The notes below the pieces were generated by a model, which was given only the letters and a program-made list of their open reading frames with translations, did not search any database and had not been told where the DNA came from. A program made the position numbers and the translations under genes. Shown here one piece after another: positions 16,389 through 24,877 of a stretch of DNA of 42,470 nt (the first letter of the stretch is position 1; every line of letters begins with the position of its first letter). This DNA is from Chloroflexota bacterium (lineage in GTDB: Bacteria > Chloroflexota > UBA11872 > VXOZ01), in assembly GCA_026710945.1 (NCBI GenBank), contig JAPOQA010000065.1, forward strand, positions 1-42,470. The letters run 5' to 3'.

Positions 16389-17726
16389 ATGGTACGAACT
16401 GAGCAGAGTGCAGCGTTGTTTGCTGAGGCTGAGGCATACGCCCCGGGCGGGGTACATACGTCAATTCGCAATGTGGAACCCCGGCTGGTCTTCAACCGCG
16501 CCGAGGGCGCCCGCATCTGGGATGCTGACGGCAATGAATACCTAGACTACCACGCCGCCTTCGGTCCTTTCATCTTAGGTCACGTGCATCCCATAGTCGT
16601 TCAACGCGTTGAAGAAGCGCTGTGGGAGACGGACCTTTACGGCGTCGGCGCCACGCCGCAAGAAATCGCGCTCGCCAAGAAAGTCGTTGAGCACGTACCT
16701 TCAATCGAGCAAGTGCTGTTCACGAATGCCGGCTCGGAAGCGACGTTTCACGCGCTACGCGTCGCCCGCGCACACACCGGCCGTGAGAAGATTATAAAAT
16801 TTCAGGGCTGCTACCACGGCTGGCACGACGCCGTGCTGCGCAATGTCATCAGCACACCGGACATGATCGGGAAACGCGACTTCCTCTCGGCGGGGATGAT
16901 GGAGGAAACTGCTGACGCCACGCTCATTTGCACCTTCAACGATGCAGATGAGGTAGAGGACACGATTAGAGCGCACGAGGGCGAAATTGCCGCCATCATC
17001 GTGGAGCCCATTCCGCATAACATCGGCTGTGTGCGCCCGGAGCCGGGCTTCTTGGAGGCGCTGCGCGCATTGTGCGACGCCCACGGCATTGTTCTCGTGT
17101 TTGACGAGGTGATCACCGGCTTTCGCCACGACCTCGGCGGCTTTCAAAAGGTCGCAGGCGTCACGCCGGACGTCACCACGTTGGGGAAAGCCATTGCCAA
17201 CGGCTTCCCGCTGGCAGCGGTCGGCGGCAAGAAGGAGATCATGTCGCGCTTCAACACGACCCCCGGAGGCGATACCTTCTTTGCCGGCACCTACAACGGT
17301 CACGCCGTCGGCACTGTGGCGGCGCTTGCGACCATTGAAATCATGGAAACGCAGGGAGTGCACGAGGAAATCTTCCGTCTCGGGGACCGCATACGTACTG
17401 GATTGTCAGAAGTCATGACAGATGCCGGCATTCCTGCCGTTGTCGAGGGATTCGGCTCCGTATTCGTTACATACTTCATGGATGGCCCAGCGCGCAATTT
17501 CACGGATCTCTTGCAAAACGACGCAGAATTCTTCATTCGCTACCGCCAAGAGTGCATCAAGCGGGGCGTATTCAAGCTGCCCATGAACATCAAGCGTAAT
17601 CATATAAGTTTCGCTCATACGGATGCGGATATCGATCGGACGCTCCAGGTGGCGGAGGATGCCATCCACACGCTCTTGCGTCAAGGTGTAAAGCCGGAGC
17701 CGAGTGAAGTGCTGGCATTGACGTAA
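16389..17726 (+). CDS. Class III aminotransferase (glutamate-1-semialdehyde aminomutase-like)
   Basis: PLP-dependent enzyme, 445 residues, of the HemL-like branch. PLP-binding lysine is K267 in TLGKAIANGFPLAAVGG and the pyridine-N aspartate is D239 in VLVFDEVITGFRHDLGGFQ. Other family segments are APGGVHTSIRN, YLDYHAAFGPFILGHVHP, FTNAGSEATFHALRVARAHTGREKIIKFQGCYHGWHD and FFAGTYNGHAVGTVAAL. The tetrapyrrole role of HemL is possible, but no heme gene is nearby and many paralogues act on other amino acids, so I give no gene symbol. ATG 16389 follows AAAGGA at an 8-base spacing. A TATTAT -10-like box is at 16295-16300. Confidence 0.85.
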   Translation: MVRTEQSAALFAEAEAYAPGGVHTSIRNVEPRLVFNRAEGARIWDADGNEYLDYHAAFGPFILGHVHPIVVQRVEEALWETDLYGVGATPQEIALAKKVVEHVPSIEQVLFTNAGSEATFHALRVARAHTGREKIIKFQGCYHGWHDAVLRNVISTPDMIGKRDFLSAGMMEETADATLICTFNDADEVEDTIRAHEGEIAAIIVEPIPHNIGCVRPEPGFLEALRALCDAHGIVLVFDEVITGFRHDLGGFQKVAGVTPDVTTLGKAIANGFPLAAVGGKKEIMSRFNTTPGGDTFFAGTYNGHAVGTVAALATIEIMETQGVHEEIFRLGDRIRTGLSEVMTDAGIPAVVEGFGSVFVTYFMDGPARNFTDLLQNDAEFFIRYRQECIKRGVFKLPMNIKRNHISFAHTDADIDRTLQVAEDAIHTLLRQGVKPEPSEVLALT

Positions 17727-17906
17727 GCACGATACAACCTGGCCCCAGATCCGTGTAGATCACGTCCTGTATATCCCTTTGACCGTGGATGATGGGCCGG
17801 AATCCGTCAAGACCGTCGCAAGCGGCGTGTGCACGGCATTTGTTACAGAACCGCTACTCGCGGATTCAATGACGAACCCTGTAGGTCTCAAACGAGGAGA
17901 AGCATA

Positions 17907-19571
17907 GTGCCAACCCCTACCGACACCTTCACCCCTCAGCCAATCACTGAGATTGCCAGCCGACTTGGCTTGCAGACCGATGAGTTCAACAGCTACGGGC
18001 CGCTTATGGGCAAGGTACGCACCCAGGTGTTGGAGCGCCTCGCGGACAAACCGGACGGCAAGCTCATTCTCGTCACGGCAATCTCTCCCACGTCCGCCGG
18101 AGAAGGCAAGACCACTGTCACGGTCGGTCTCGCGCAAACGCTCTACAGCCTGGGTAAGAACGCCCTCTCGTGCACGCGTGAACCGTCGCTCGGTCCGGTA
18201 TTCGGCATAAAGGGCGGCGCAACCGGCGGAGGCAAGGCGACGTTGGAACCGTCGCTCGAGATAAACTTGCACTTTACCGGTGATTTTCACGCCATCACCG
18301 CCGCGCATAACTTGCTCGCCGCCATGCTCGATAACCACCTACATCAAGGGAATAAGCTCGGCATCGATCCGCGGCGCGTGACCTGGCGGCGGACGATCGA
18401 CATGAACGACCGGGCCTTGCGCAACATGGTCATCGGCCTGGGCGGCAGGACGGAAGGCGTGCCGCGCGAGAGCGGCTTCGACATCACACCCGCTTCGGAG
18501 ATCATGGCGATCCTCTGTCTATCCAGCGATCTCGCCGATCTTAAGGAGCGTTTAGGTCGGATCGTCGTGGGCGAGACGTTCGACCGCAAGCCGGTTACGG
18601 CGGCTGACCTCAATGCACATTCCGCCATGACGGTCTTGATGCGCGAGGCCGTGCATCCTAACCTCGTGCAAAACATGGCTGGCGGGCCCGCGCTTGTTCA
18701 CGGCGGACCCTTCGGCAATATCGCCCACGGCTGCAATTCCATCATTGCGACGCGGGTGGGCTTGAAGCTCGCCGACTATGTGGTCACAGAGGCCGGATTT
18801 GGCACCGATCTCGGCGCGGAGAAGTTCTTCAACATCAAGTGCCGGCGCGCCGGACTTGCGCCGTCAGCGGTTGTACTCGTGGCCACGATTCGGGCGCTCA
18901 AGCTTCACGGCGGCGTGCGACCCGCCGACTTGGAAACGGAAAATACGGCCGCACTCGCAGCCGGCCTCGCCAACCTGCAGAAACATATCGAGAACATCAA
19001 GAAATTCGGCCTGGACGTTGTCGTCGCGCTGAACCGGTTTCCCTCGGACACCGCCAATGAGATGCGCACCGTTACGGAATTCTGTAAGGCCGAGGGCGTG
19101 CCCGTCGCGGATACAGACGTCTTTGCGGGCGGCATTGACGGCGGCAAGGCCTTAGCGGAAGAAGTGCTCAATCTGGTAGAGGGGGCAAAGCCGAATACCT
19201 TCAAGCTCCTGTATCCCGATGACATGCCACTTAAAGACAAGATTGCGACCGTCGCCAGAGAGATTTACGGCGCCGCCAGAGTGAATTACGCCCCTCCAAC
19301 GACCACGGTGCTGCGCCAGCTTGAGCGCCGCGGCTTCAAGCACCTGCCTATCTGCATGGCCAAGACGCAGTCGTCGTTCTCCGACAACCCGCGTTTAATG
19401 GGCCGGCCTGAGGGCTTTACGATTACGGTACGCGAGGTCAAGCTCGCTGCCGGGGCAGGCTTTGTTATTCCATTGACGGGCGACATCCTCACACTTCCCG
19501 GTCTGCCGGCAGAACCGGCCGCAGACGGGATGACCATCGATGAAGCGGGGAACGTCAGCGGCCTCACCTAA
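17907..19571 (+). CDS. fhs: Formate--tetrahydrofolate ligase
   Basis: ATP-dependent ligase making 10-formyl-THF from formate, for one-carbon metabolism. Key segments: ISPTSAGEGKTTVTVGLAQTL, the P-loop-like ATP site (about residues 60-80); REPSLGPVFGIKGGATGGG; LHFTGDFHAITAAHNLLAAMLDNH; AGGPALVHGGPFGNIAHGCNS; EAGFGTDLGAEKFFNIKCR. It ends with GDILTLPGLPAEPAADGMTIDE. With GTG 17907 as start (GAGGAGA about 8 bases upstream) the product is 554 residues, the usual length. The frame is open back to 17829 but that part lacks similarity. The GTG overlaps the TAG of a short open frame (TAGTG), discussed under rejected items. Confidence 0.95.
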   Translation: MPTPTDTFTPQPITEIASRLGLQTDEFNSYGPLMGKVRTQVLERLADKPDGKLILVTAISPTSAGEGKTTVTVGLAQTLYSLGKNALSCTREPSLGPVFGIKGGATGGGKATLEPSLEINLHFTGDFHAITAAHNLLAAMLDNHLHQGNKLGIDPRRVTWRRTIDMNDRALRNMVIGLGGRTEGVPRESGFDITPASEIMAILCLSSDLADLKERLGRIVVGETFDRKPVTAADLNAHSAMTVLMREAVHPNLVQNMAGGPALVHGGPFGNIAHGCNSIIATRVGLKLADYVVTEAGFGTDLGAEKFFNIKCRRAGLAPSAVVLVATIRALKLHGGVRPADLETENTAALAAGLANLQKHIENIKKFGLDVVVALNRFPSDTANEMRTVTEFCKAEGVPVADTDVFAGGIDGGKALAEEVLNLVEGAKPNTFKLLYPDDMPLKDKIATVAREIYGAARVNYAPPTTTVLRQLERRGFKHLPICMAKTQSSFSDNPRLMGRPEGFTITVREVKLAAGAGFVIPLTGDILTLPGLPAEPAADGMTIDEAGNVSGLT

Positions 19572-19599
19572 TCCAGGTTCTACATGTAGCAACCCACGT

Positions 19600-20045
19600 T
19601 CCGAGCGTGGGGCAGCCACTACATAGTCTGGGCCGGAGGACGGGAAATACCCCCTCTCGCCGGAAGACCTACATTCAACCCTCGTCAACCGGTGGGCAGA
19701 GTTCTCTCTCCCGGCAAGAACGTCCGCTAGACCCAGACCAGCCGCCAAGATTTCTCCTTCTGCCTTGGGAGACTTTTAGAATAGTTCGGTCGGAGACGCA
19801 ATAGCTACACCCTCTCCCTGGAAAGGCCTTGGCGTAAATTCGGCCGGAGGCGCAATGATTACACCCTCTCCCTGGGGAGAGCTTTGCGCAACTCTAACGA
19901 GCACGCGGAATTGGGCTGGAACGGTGAAGATTCGCCCTCACCCTAACCCTCTCCCCCAGGAGAGGGAACCGGAGCGGCTCCATGTTTGCTCAGTTCCGTA
20001 CTCTGCTCCCTCTCCCTGGGGGAGAGGGCCGGGGTGAGGGGATCT
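19600..20045. repeat. Palindromic repeat block downstream of fhs
   Basis: No gene is supported from 19572 to 20195. A small hairpin CCCACG..CGTGGG is at 19591-19609. Several CCCTCTCC..GAGAGGG units follow between 19670 and 20040. Core pieces shared with other blocks are GCGTAAATTCGGCCGGAGGC (19831-19850, compare 12574) and GGAACGGTGAAGATTCGCCC (19918-19937, compare 7056). Bases 19938-19955 show the uninterrupted form CACCCTAACCCTCTCCC of the site that carries a 39-base insert elsewhere. Bases 20046-20195 show nothing recognisable. Confidence 0.8.
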
Positions 20046-20195
20046 CTGCTAGTTCTGTCCTTCGTACCTGTAAGACCCATGCGCAAATGTTCTAAATTTG
20101 CAAGATGCTCCCGGACCAAAGTTTGGGAAAAAAGACTGTGCCCCTATCTGTAACTGACGAACCAAATCTAGTAACAGCACAAAGCCGCATGGAGT

Positions 20196-20864
20196 CTAGA
20201 AGAGGCTGAGTTGATCGGAATCGGGCTCATCTGTCGCCGGTGAGGCGTCCTCGCTCTCCGTCTCCTGCCCGGCGAAGTATCCTTGCGCGTGCAGTTCGTT
20301 GAGGCGCTTGGCGACGTCGGGTAGCCTCTGAACGTCCTCGAACAACTTGTGCTTGATGGCGGTGGCGCGCAGGCCGGCCGCGGGGTGGTAGAACGGCACG
20401 TAGGCACGGCCGTCGGCGTATTTCGGCTCGCCGTGTATGGCGGAAATCTTGGCGCCGGGAAAGAACCGCGCCATGGAATAGCGGCCAAGCGTGACGACAA
20501 TGCGGGGGTTGATGGCGGCAATCTGGCGGTCGAGGTAGCCGTTGCACGCCGCGATTTCGTCCAGCTGGGGATCGCGGTTGCCCGGCGGGCGGCACTTGAC
20601 GACGTTGGTAATGAACACCTGCTCCCGCCGCAAACCGACGGCGGCCAGCATCTCCTCCAGCAGCTTCCCCGCCTGGCCGACAAACGGCCGCCCCTGCCGG
20701 TCTTCGTGAAACCCCGGCCCCTCGCCGATAAACATGATGCCGCTCTTGATGGCGCCTTCGCCCGGCACCGCCTTGGTGCGCCCTTCACACAGCCGGCACG
20801 CCGTGCACCGCCGCACCTCCGCGCCGATGTCTTCCAATACTTGCTCAGGGGTCTGCTCCGCCAC
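20196..20864 (-). CDS. Uracil-DNA glycosylase, family 4 (iron-sulfur type)
   Basis: Removes uracil from DNA at the start of base-excision repair; 222 residues. The [4Fe-4S] ligands typical of family 4 are present: C20 and C23 in RRCTACRLCEGR, C91 in NVVKCRPPGNRDP and C107 in IAACNGYL. Catalytic motif 1 is GEGPGFHEDRQGRPFVGQAG (about residues 47-66) and motif 2 is PFYHPAAGLR. The C-terminal ~25 residues are acidic and end in DQLSLF. GTG 20864 has GGAG 8 bases upstream and matches the usual N-terminus; the frame is open to 20912. Flanked by repeat blocks on both sides. Confidence 0.9.
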   Translation of the reverse strand: MAEQTPEQVLEDIGAEVRRCTACRLCEGRTKAVPGEGAIKSGIMFIGEGPGFHEDRQGRPFVGQAGKLLEEMLAAVGLRREQVFITNVVKCRPPGNRDPQLDEIAACNGYLDRQIAAINPRIVVTLGRYSMARFFPGAKISAIHGEPKYADGRAYVPFYHPAAGLRATAIKHKLFEDVQRLPDVAKRLNELHAQGYFAGQETESEDASPATDEPDSDQLSLF

Positions 20865-20967
20865 CAGAAAACTCCGTCGCCACCAAGCGTGAACATGAGG
20901 ATGATCCTGCATCTACACTACAGAATCTAGCCGACACTGAGCAAGATTTGGGAACGCGAGGACCTAC

Positions 20968-21062
20968 TAGCCGTTCGTGCTGAGCTTGTCGAAGCATGAA
21001 CGGCGGGGGCTTCTACTAGCTAAGAAGCTCTGGTTCACCCTTCGACAGGCTCAGGGCGAACG
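20968..21062. repeat. Inverted pair of TTCGACAGG..CGAACGG repeats
   Basis: GCCGTTCGTGCTGAGCTTGT (about 20971-20990) and CCCTTCGACAGGCTCAGGGC (21038-21057) are opposite-facing members of the dispersed family seen at 8461, 9871, 10090 and 39228. They mark the left edge of the AT-richer stretch that follows. Confidence 0.7.
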
Positions 21063-21096
21063 GGATTGGGCGCATTTAGGCGGTTTGGGTGCAGGC

Positions 21097-21990
21097 TTAC
21101 TTGCCTCGTGGAGGCCATGGATCAGAGAGCCCCAAGACATCGTTTAGCGTCCGCGTCGGTTCTATTTTGTTGCGTGTTCCTGATTCCAATATCCATTCCG
21201 TAGCAAATGGGAACACCCCGCGCTTCATTGGGGCCATTGCCCGGGGATTGTGAACAAATTCCCAGGGTAATTGGGGCCGGCACAAATCCCACACACTGCC
21301 TTCAACATCAAAAGACTTGAAGAGAACTCCTGAAACGTGAACATTCTTAGGCTCCGTCGACGTACCAAAGAAACTCCTAGGGTCTCTGAAGGTATTCCTC
21401 CCGAACAATGCGTGAATGATCGCTTGCTCATGAGAGAACCATCTATGTCCTCCAACAACAAGGGCAAATTGGGAGTCAACGTTTCGATATTTCCAAGCTT
21501 TCTTCTTGGTAGCCTTGCTGAGTTGGATATCGACTCCTAGAACCCCGACTTTAATCGACACGCCTGGCTCACGAGTATCTAAACTGCTGGCATTCTCGCT
21601 CTGCGCGCCGTCAAAGTCTCGGTCAGATTCCTGGACGACTGTGCATTCCACGATAACCGTAGCATCTTGACAAGTCGCTGCATAGTCTGGTGTCTTGCCA
21701 TCGACTTTCGGATCAGCTTCCACTTCGTACCCAATAGCGCAAAGGATTTCGTGAGTTACTAACTCTAATAATGCCCCAGTATGTTGACGATCATCGCTGC
21801 AAAACATACTGCGAATGCTTTTCCTCTTCCTTTCGGGAATCCTTGCAAACCAGATTTCAAGCGTTTCCCGAACGACTTTCACTTTGTCCCAAGCCGAACG
21901 ATTCAGAAAATCGAAATGCGGTTCACCCTTGTCAGGGTAGCCCATGTAAGTACGTTCTTTGGGATCAAAGAGACAGTCCTTAGCAACCAT
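21097..21990 (-). CDS. Orphan protein with possible PD-(D/E)XK nuclease-like core
   Basis: 297-residue protein of unknown function. The segment GALLELVTHEILCAIGYEVEADP..KTPDYAATCQDATVIVECTVV has the order helix with Glu, then PD, then hydrophobic strand with E, as in the PD-(D/E)XK fold. The usual Lys after E-x is Thr here (ECT), so catalysis may be lost or the Lys relocated. The rest includes a basic stretch (LSKATKKKAWKYRN) and FALVVGGHRWFSHEQAIIHALFG. I prefer ATG 21990 (AGAAGG upstream) over TTG 22029. No signal peptide or membrane segment. Base composition is AT-richer than flanking housekeeping genes. It lies 167 bases downstream of the peptidase gene on the same strand. Confidence 0.6.
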   Translation of the reverse strand: MVAKDCLFDPKERTYMGYPDKGEPHFDFLNRSAWDKVKVVRETLEIWFARIPERKRKSIRSMFCSDDRQHTGALLELVTHEILCAIGYEVEADPKVDGKTPDYAATCQDATVIVECTVVQESDRDFDGAQSENASSLDTREPGVSIKVGVLGVDIQLSKATKKKAWKYRNVDSQFALVVGGHRWFSHEQAIIHALFGRNTFRDPRSFFGTSTEPKNVHVSGVLFKSFDVEGSVWDLCRPQLPWEFVHNPRAMAPMKRGVFPFATEWILESGTRNKIEPTRTLNDVLGLSDPWPPRGK

Positions 21991-22156
21991 TGCCCTATCG
22001 CCTTCTGCTTTTTGGCGGCACTCCTTCAATCAGACTCTCATACACTTCCAGAATACCGTAGAGCACCGTCGCTTTTGCCGAGTCCACTGCCAAGCTCTAT
22101 CGCTGTCAACAGTTACCACAACGGAGATTGCGGTAATGCTCGCATGAAGAATCCCC

Positions 22157-23992
22157 TTACTCAACAGTGCCGCCTAGACACTGATATTGATAGCCATCAC
22201 TTAGCAACACCCACTCTCTCAGTTCATCACTGAACCACGCCCACATGAGACTGTTATTCGTCCGCTCCACACGGTTGGGATTGCTCTTACCATTGCGCCC
22301 GTACCAGTCATACCACCGTCGCGCTGAAAGCCTGAATGCATCGACTTCCTCTTGGAGACACTCCGCTGGTGTAGCTTGCCGTTGGCCCCCTCTCCTCGCG
22401 TGCGACGCAACATGATACGCCTCGTGAACAAGCACCGAGGCGAGCACCTGGTTACTGTATCCCCTTAACTCTTCGCTAATGGTAATAAGGTTCTGTGAAG
22501 GCGAGTAACTGCCCCATCCCCCAACACGCCCAAACACCACCTCTGTTCCTGCTTCAACAACCGCGTCTACCGCCCACCTACCGATTTCGGATTCGTCCCA
22601 TAGAGCTGTCACAAAAGCATCCGCAAGGTCTGGATCAATATGTGGCGCGGGACCGTGGGTTTCGCATTGCTCCCTGTAGTGTGTATTCATCCAGACGTTC
22701 CTCGAGTTTTGCGTACGTAGCCAGCTCAGGCCATTGTTGGCCCATTGCTCAACTTTTGTGGGGTTTTGTTTGCCGCTAGTTCCGAACTTCTCCAGCCACC
22801 ACTGAGCCTGAAGCCTCTCTCTACTTACCTCTCGATTCATGCATTCTTCCCAGGAGCCTGAGTTACCTTGTTCAACGTAGACACTAATTGCCATCGCCGG
22901 CCAGATGAGCGCATGCGCAAGCGCCTCTGGACTCTCACCGCGGTACTCTTGATTGATGGTGATGCGCCGAGGTGTAAAACTCACCTGACTACTCGAACCA
23001 TCCAACGGGCCGAATACTGCGCTTGCCCCCGATTGAAAAAATTTATTGGCAATGTCCCTCCCGGTTCGTGTGCTGCGCAATACCTCAAGCGCATGGCCTA
23101 AGACGGGGTCGATAGTCCGTTTAGGGGTTGGCGTGGGAGTTGGCGTGGAAGGTGTACCGAATTGGTCACAGATTGTATCCATCGCCAGAGTTCTGCGAAT
23201 GCCGTTATCGAGATGTGCGGCCAGGACGGCGTTTGCGAACTCTTCCTCCTCTGTGGGGCTCTGCTTGCCGCGGGATCCGTATGTCTCTAGCCAATACTTA
23301 GCCGACTGGGTATAGGCTTCCACTCTTCTGCTCATACACTGTTCCCAGGATTGCGGCTGGCCGAAATCAACCACTGACGCCATCAGCACAGTCGGATAGA
23401 TCAACATGAAAGCCTGCATTTCGTAACTCTCGCGTCGGTAACTTTCATGGAGACGGATGCTGGGAGGAATCTCAGACCACGAGGTTAAGTTGCTACCATC
23501 TGTACCGAACTGGACGCTTGCGCCTAAGCGCACGAACGTGTTTGCGACTTGGTTCCCGGTATGCGAACGGCGCATGATGTGATACGCATGGGCAAGCGTT
23601 GGATCTAGAGATGGCTGTGGGAGAGCGGTGGGAGCCGGACCGGGGGTTGGCGGCGGGGTGTGAATATGGTCGGCCTCCCACTCGAAGCGCTCGGTGTTCA
23701 AGCGCTGAACAAGTCCATTAGGACCGTTGATCCACGTGCGGTAGCCATCTGTGAACGCAGTCCAATTGTCGGCTTTGCGCCAGGCCATGAGACCGCCGGT
23801 GGTGTGTTGATTGCTATCGCCGATAGCGTTGTAGAATTCATTCTCCAAGCACTCGCCTACAATGTCGTGTCCGATAAGGTCGCGAAGCGCCTTGAATCCC
23901 AAGCGAAACTCACAATCCGCGGCGCGAATCGGAGTCCCGGCAAAAAACGTTAGGGCTACACCCAACAGTATTCCCGCTATCAACACCCTCAT
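22157..23992 (-). CDS. Secreted protein with three peptidase-like repeats, one with HEXXH
   Basis: 611-residue exported protein. A signal peptide (MRVLIAGILLGVALTFFAG..IRA) is followed by a small domain, about residues 26-106 (CEFRLGFKALRDLIGHD.., WTAFTDGYRTWINGPNG), then a Pro-rich linker. Three repeats of roughly 150 residues begin at DPTLAHA (~129), DPVLGHA (~293) and DPDLADA (~451); a TPTPTPTP linker precedes the second. Each repeat has a GA-V-FG segment, a helix, a CM.R.V/CLQEEV helix and G.GK.NP. Only the third keeps the zinc site HEAYH (523-527), with candidate third ligands in CLQEEVDAF about 24 residues later. The same place reads LIYPTV and LIWPAM in repeats 1 and 2. ATG 23992 has GGGAG 7 bases upstream. 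Zinc peptidase activity is inferred. Confidence 0.72.
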   Translation of the reverse strand: MRVLIAGILLGVALTFFAGTPIRAADCEFRLGFKALRDLIGHDIVGECLENEFYNAIGDSNQHTTGGLMAWRKADNWTAFTDGYRTWINGPNGLVQRLNTERFEWEADHIHTPPPTPGPAPTALPQPSLDPTLAHAYHIMRRSHTGNQVANTFVRLGASVQFGTDGSNLTSWSEIPPSIRLHESYRRESYEMQAFMLIYPTVLMASVVDFGQPQSWEQCMSRRVEAYTQSAKYWLETYGSRGKQSPTEEEEFANAVLAAHLDNGIRRTLAMDTICDQFGTPSTPTPTPTPKRTIDPVLGHALEVLRSTRTGRDIANKFFQSGASAVFGPLDGSSSQVSFTPRRITINQEYRGESPEALAHALIWPAMAISVYVEQGNSGSWEECMNREVSRERLQAQWWLEKFGTSGKQNPTKVEQWANNGLSWLRTQNSRNVWMNTHYREQCETHGPAPHIDPDLADAFVTALWDESEIGRWAVDAVVEAGTEVVFGRVGGWGSYSPSQNLITISEELRGYSNQVLASVLVHEAYHVASHARRGGQRQATPAECLQEEVDAFRLSARRWYDWYGRNGKSNPNRVERTNNSLMWAWFSDELREWVLLSDGYQYQCLGGTVE

Positions 23993-24481
23993 TTGCCCAC
24001 TCCCTCTCCTCAACCCACAGCCGATGAGTTTACATCCATGCTATTGCTCGCCAATGGCCTATCAGTATAGCTAGATCAGTTGCACCTTACCATAAACTAG
24101 AGCGATACTACCGTTATCTAGAACACTATATGTAGTAGTAGAAAAGCCAAATTTCTCACGGGACGCTGCAAATTACCGCGAGAGCTCTGCTAGTAGCTTG
24201 TTCTGAGTGTTGTCGTGTCCTGCCTACGCCGCTGCAAGTACCTGCAATTTTGAATTCAGATTGTGGATGGCAAGTTGCACGCTCAATCCTTTCAAGCACG
24301 GAGTCTTGTCACTGACTTGTAGCTAGCGGACGCAGGGCGCCAGTGGCTGTCAAAAGCGCAATGGTGGCGCCAAGCGATGAGGGCCTAAATCGACACTTAG
24401 ACTATGATTTCGAAGTATCAACCTTTGTGGCATACTTGCAGTGTTAGCAGAGATTTTGACAGAGATAAGCGAGCGTGGCTC
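23993..24481. other. AT-richer intergenic stretch without a recognised gene
   Basis: About 490 bases. The first bases hold the ribosome site of the minus-strand peptidase gene. The rest is AT-richer than neighbours and has many stops in all frames. I see no repeat of the families found elsewhere and no convincing promoter. The end of the stretch may contain the promoter of the small coiled-coil gene. Confidence 0.5.
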
Positions 24482-24724
24482 GTGGCTACGACTGAGGAAC
24501 GGCTGGCCCGCATCGAGGGTGGCTATGAACACATGGCCACGAAGGCTGACATTGCCGCGACGAAGGCCGACATTGCCGATACCAAAGCCGACATTGCAGT
24601 GCTCGATGCGAAGGTTGAAGCCATTAGGGGCGAATTGCGCTTGCACAGATGGGCGCTTGGGATCGTCATCCTGGCCCAGCTTGCAATCATCGGCCGCGTG
24701 TTCGAGATCATACCCTCTGGCTAG
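24482..24724 (+). CDS. Small coiled-coil protein with C-terminal membrane anchor
   Basis: 80-residue protein. The N-terminal part (MATTEERLARIEGGYEHM) leads into three successive ATKADIA-type heptads encoded by a 21-base tandem repeat (about 24538-24600). These extend into VLDAKVEAIRGELRL, so a long coiled coil is likely. The C-terminus WALGIVILAQLAIIGRVFEII is one predicted transmembrane helix. The layout recalls small CCDC90/DUF1640-like or phage-type coiled-coil anchors, but no function can be assigned. GTG 24482 is chosen because the heptad register and N-terminus look natural from it; no clear Shine-Dalgarno is present and the frame is open to 24404. Confidence 0.6.
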   Translation: MATTEERLARIEGGYEHMATKADIAATKADIADTKADIAVLDAKVEAIRGELRLHRWALGIVILAQLAIIGRVFEIIPSG

Positions 24725-24807
24725 GCTGCAAATCCAGCTTTCGTGCCGGACTGCAATCGGCCCTGTACTCACCACATCCTCGTCCCCGACAAACGCTTGA
24801 ATCCAAA

Positions 24808-24843
24808 GGCGCTCGTGCCTCACAAAGCTGCACGAGCGCCTTT
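24808..24843. terminator. Bidirectional terminator hairpin
   Basis: GGCGCTCGTGC (24808-24818) and GCACGAGCGCC (24830-24840) form a perfect 11-bp stem with an 11-base loop. TTT follows on the plus strand and, after GGCGCTCGTGC is read in reverse, TTT follows on the minus strand (24807-24805). It separates the convergent coiled-coil gene and dapA. Confidence 0.85.
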
Positions 24844-24877
24844 CTGCGTACCTCTTTTGGGTTTCGACGTGTTTTGC

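Noticed and set aside
17722-17907. Short plus-strand open frame (VDHVLYIPLTVDDGPESVKT.., stop TAG overlapping the fhs GTG)
   Set aside because: The TAGTG overlap is suggestive of coupling, but there is no ribosome site, only a TTG start giving about 42 residues, and no family match. An open stretch this short is expected by chance in GC-rich DNA.
17760-18338. 192-residue minus-strand open frame opposite fhs
   Set aside because: It is the antisense shadow of the strongly conserved fhs coding sequence and has no recognisable motif.
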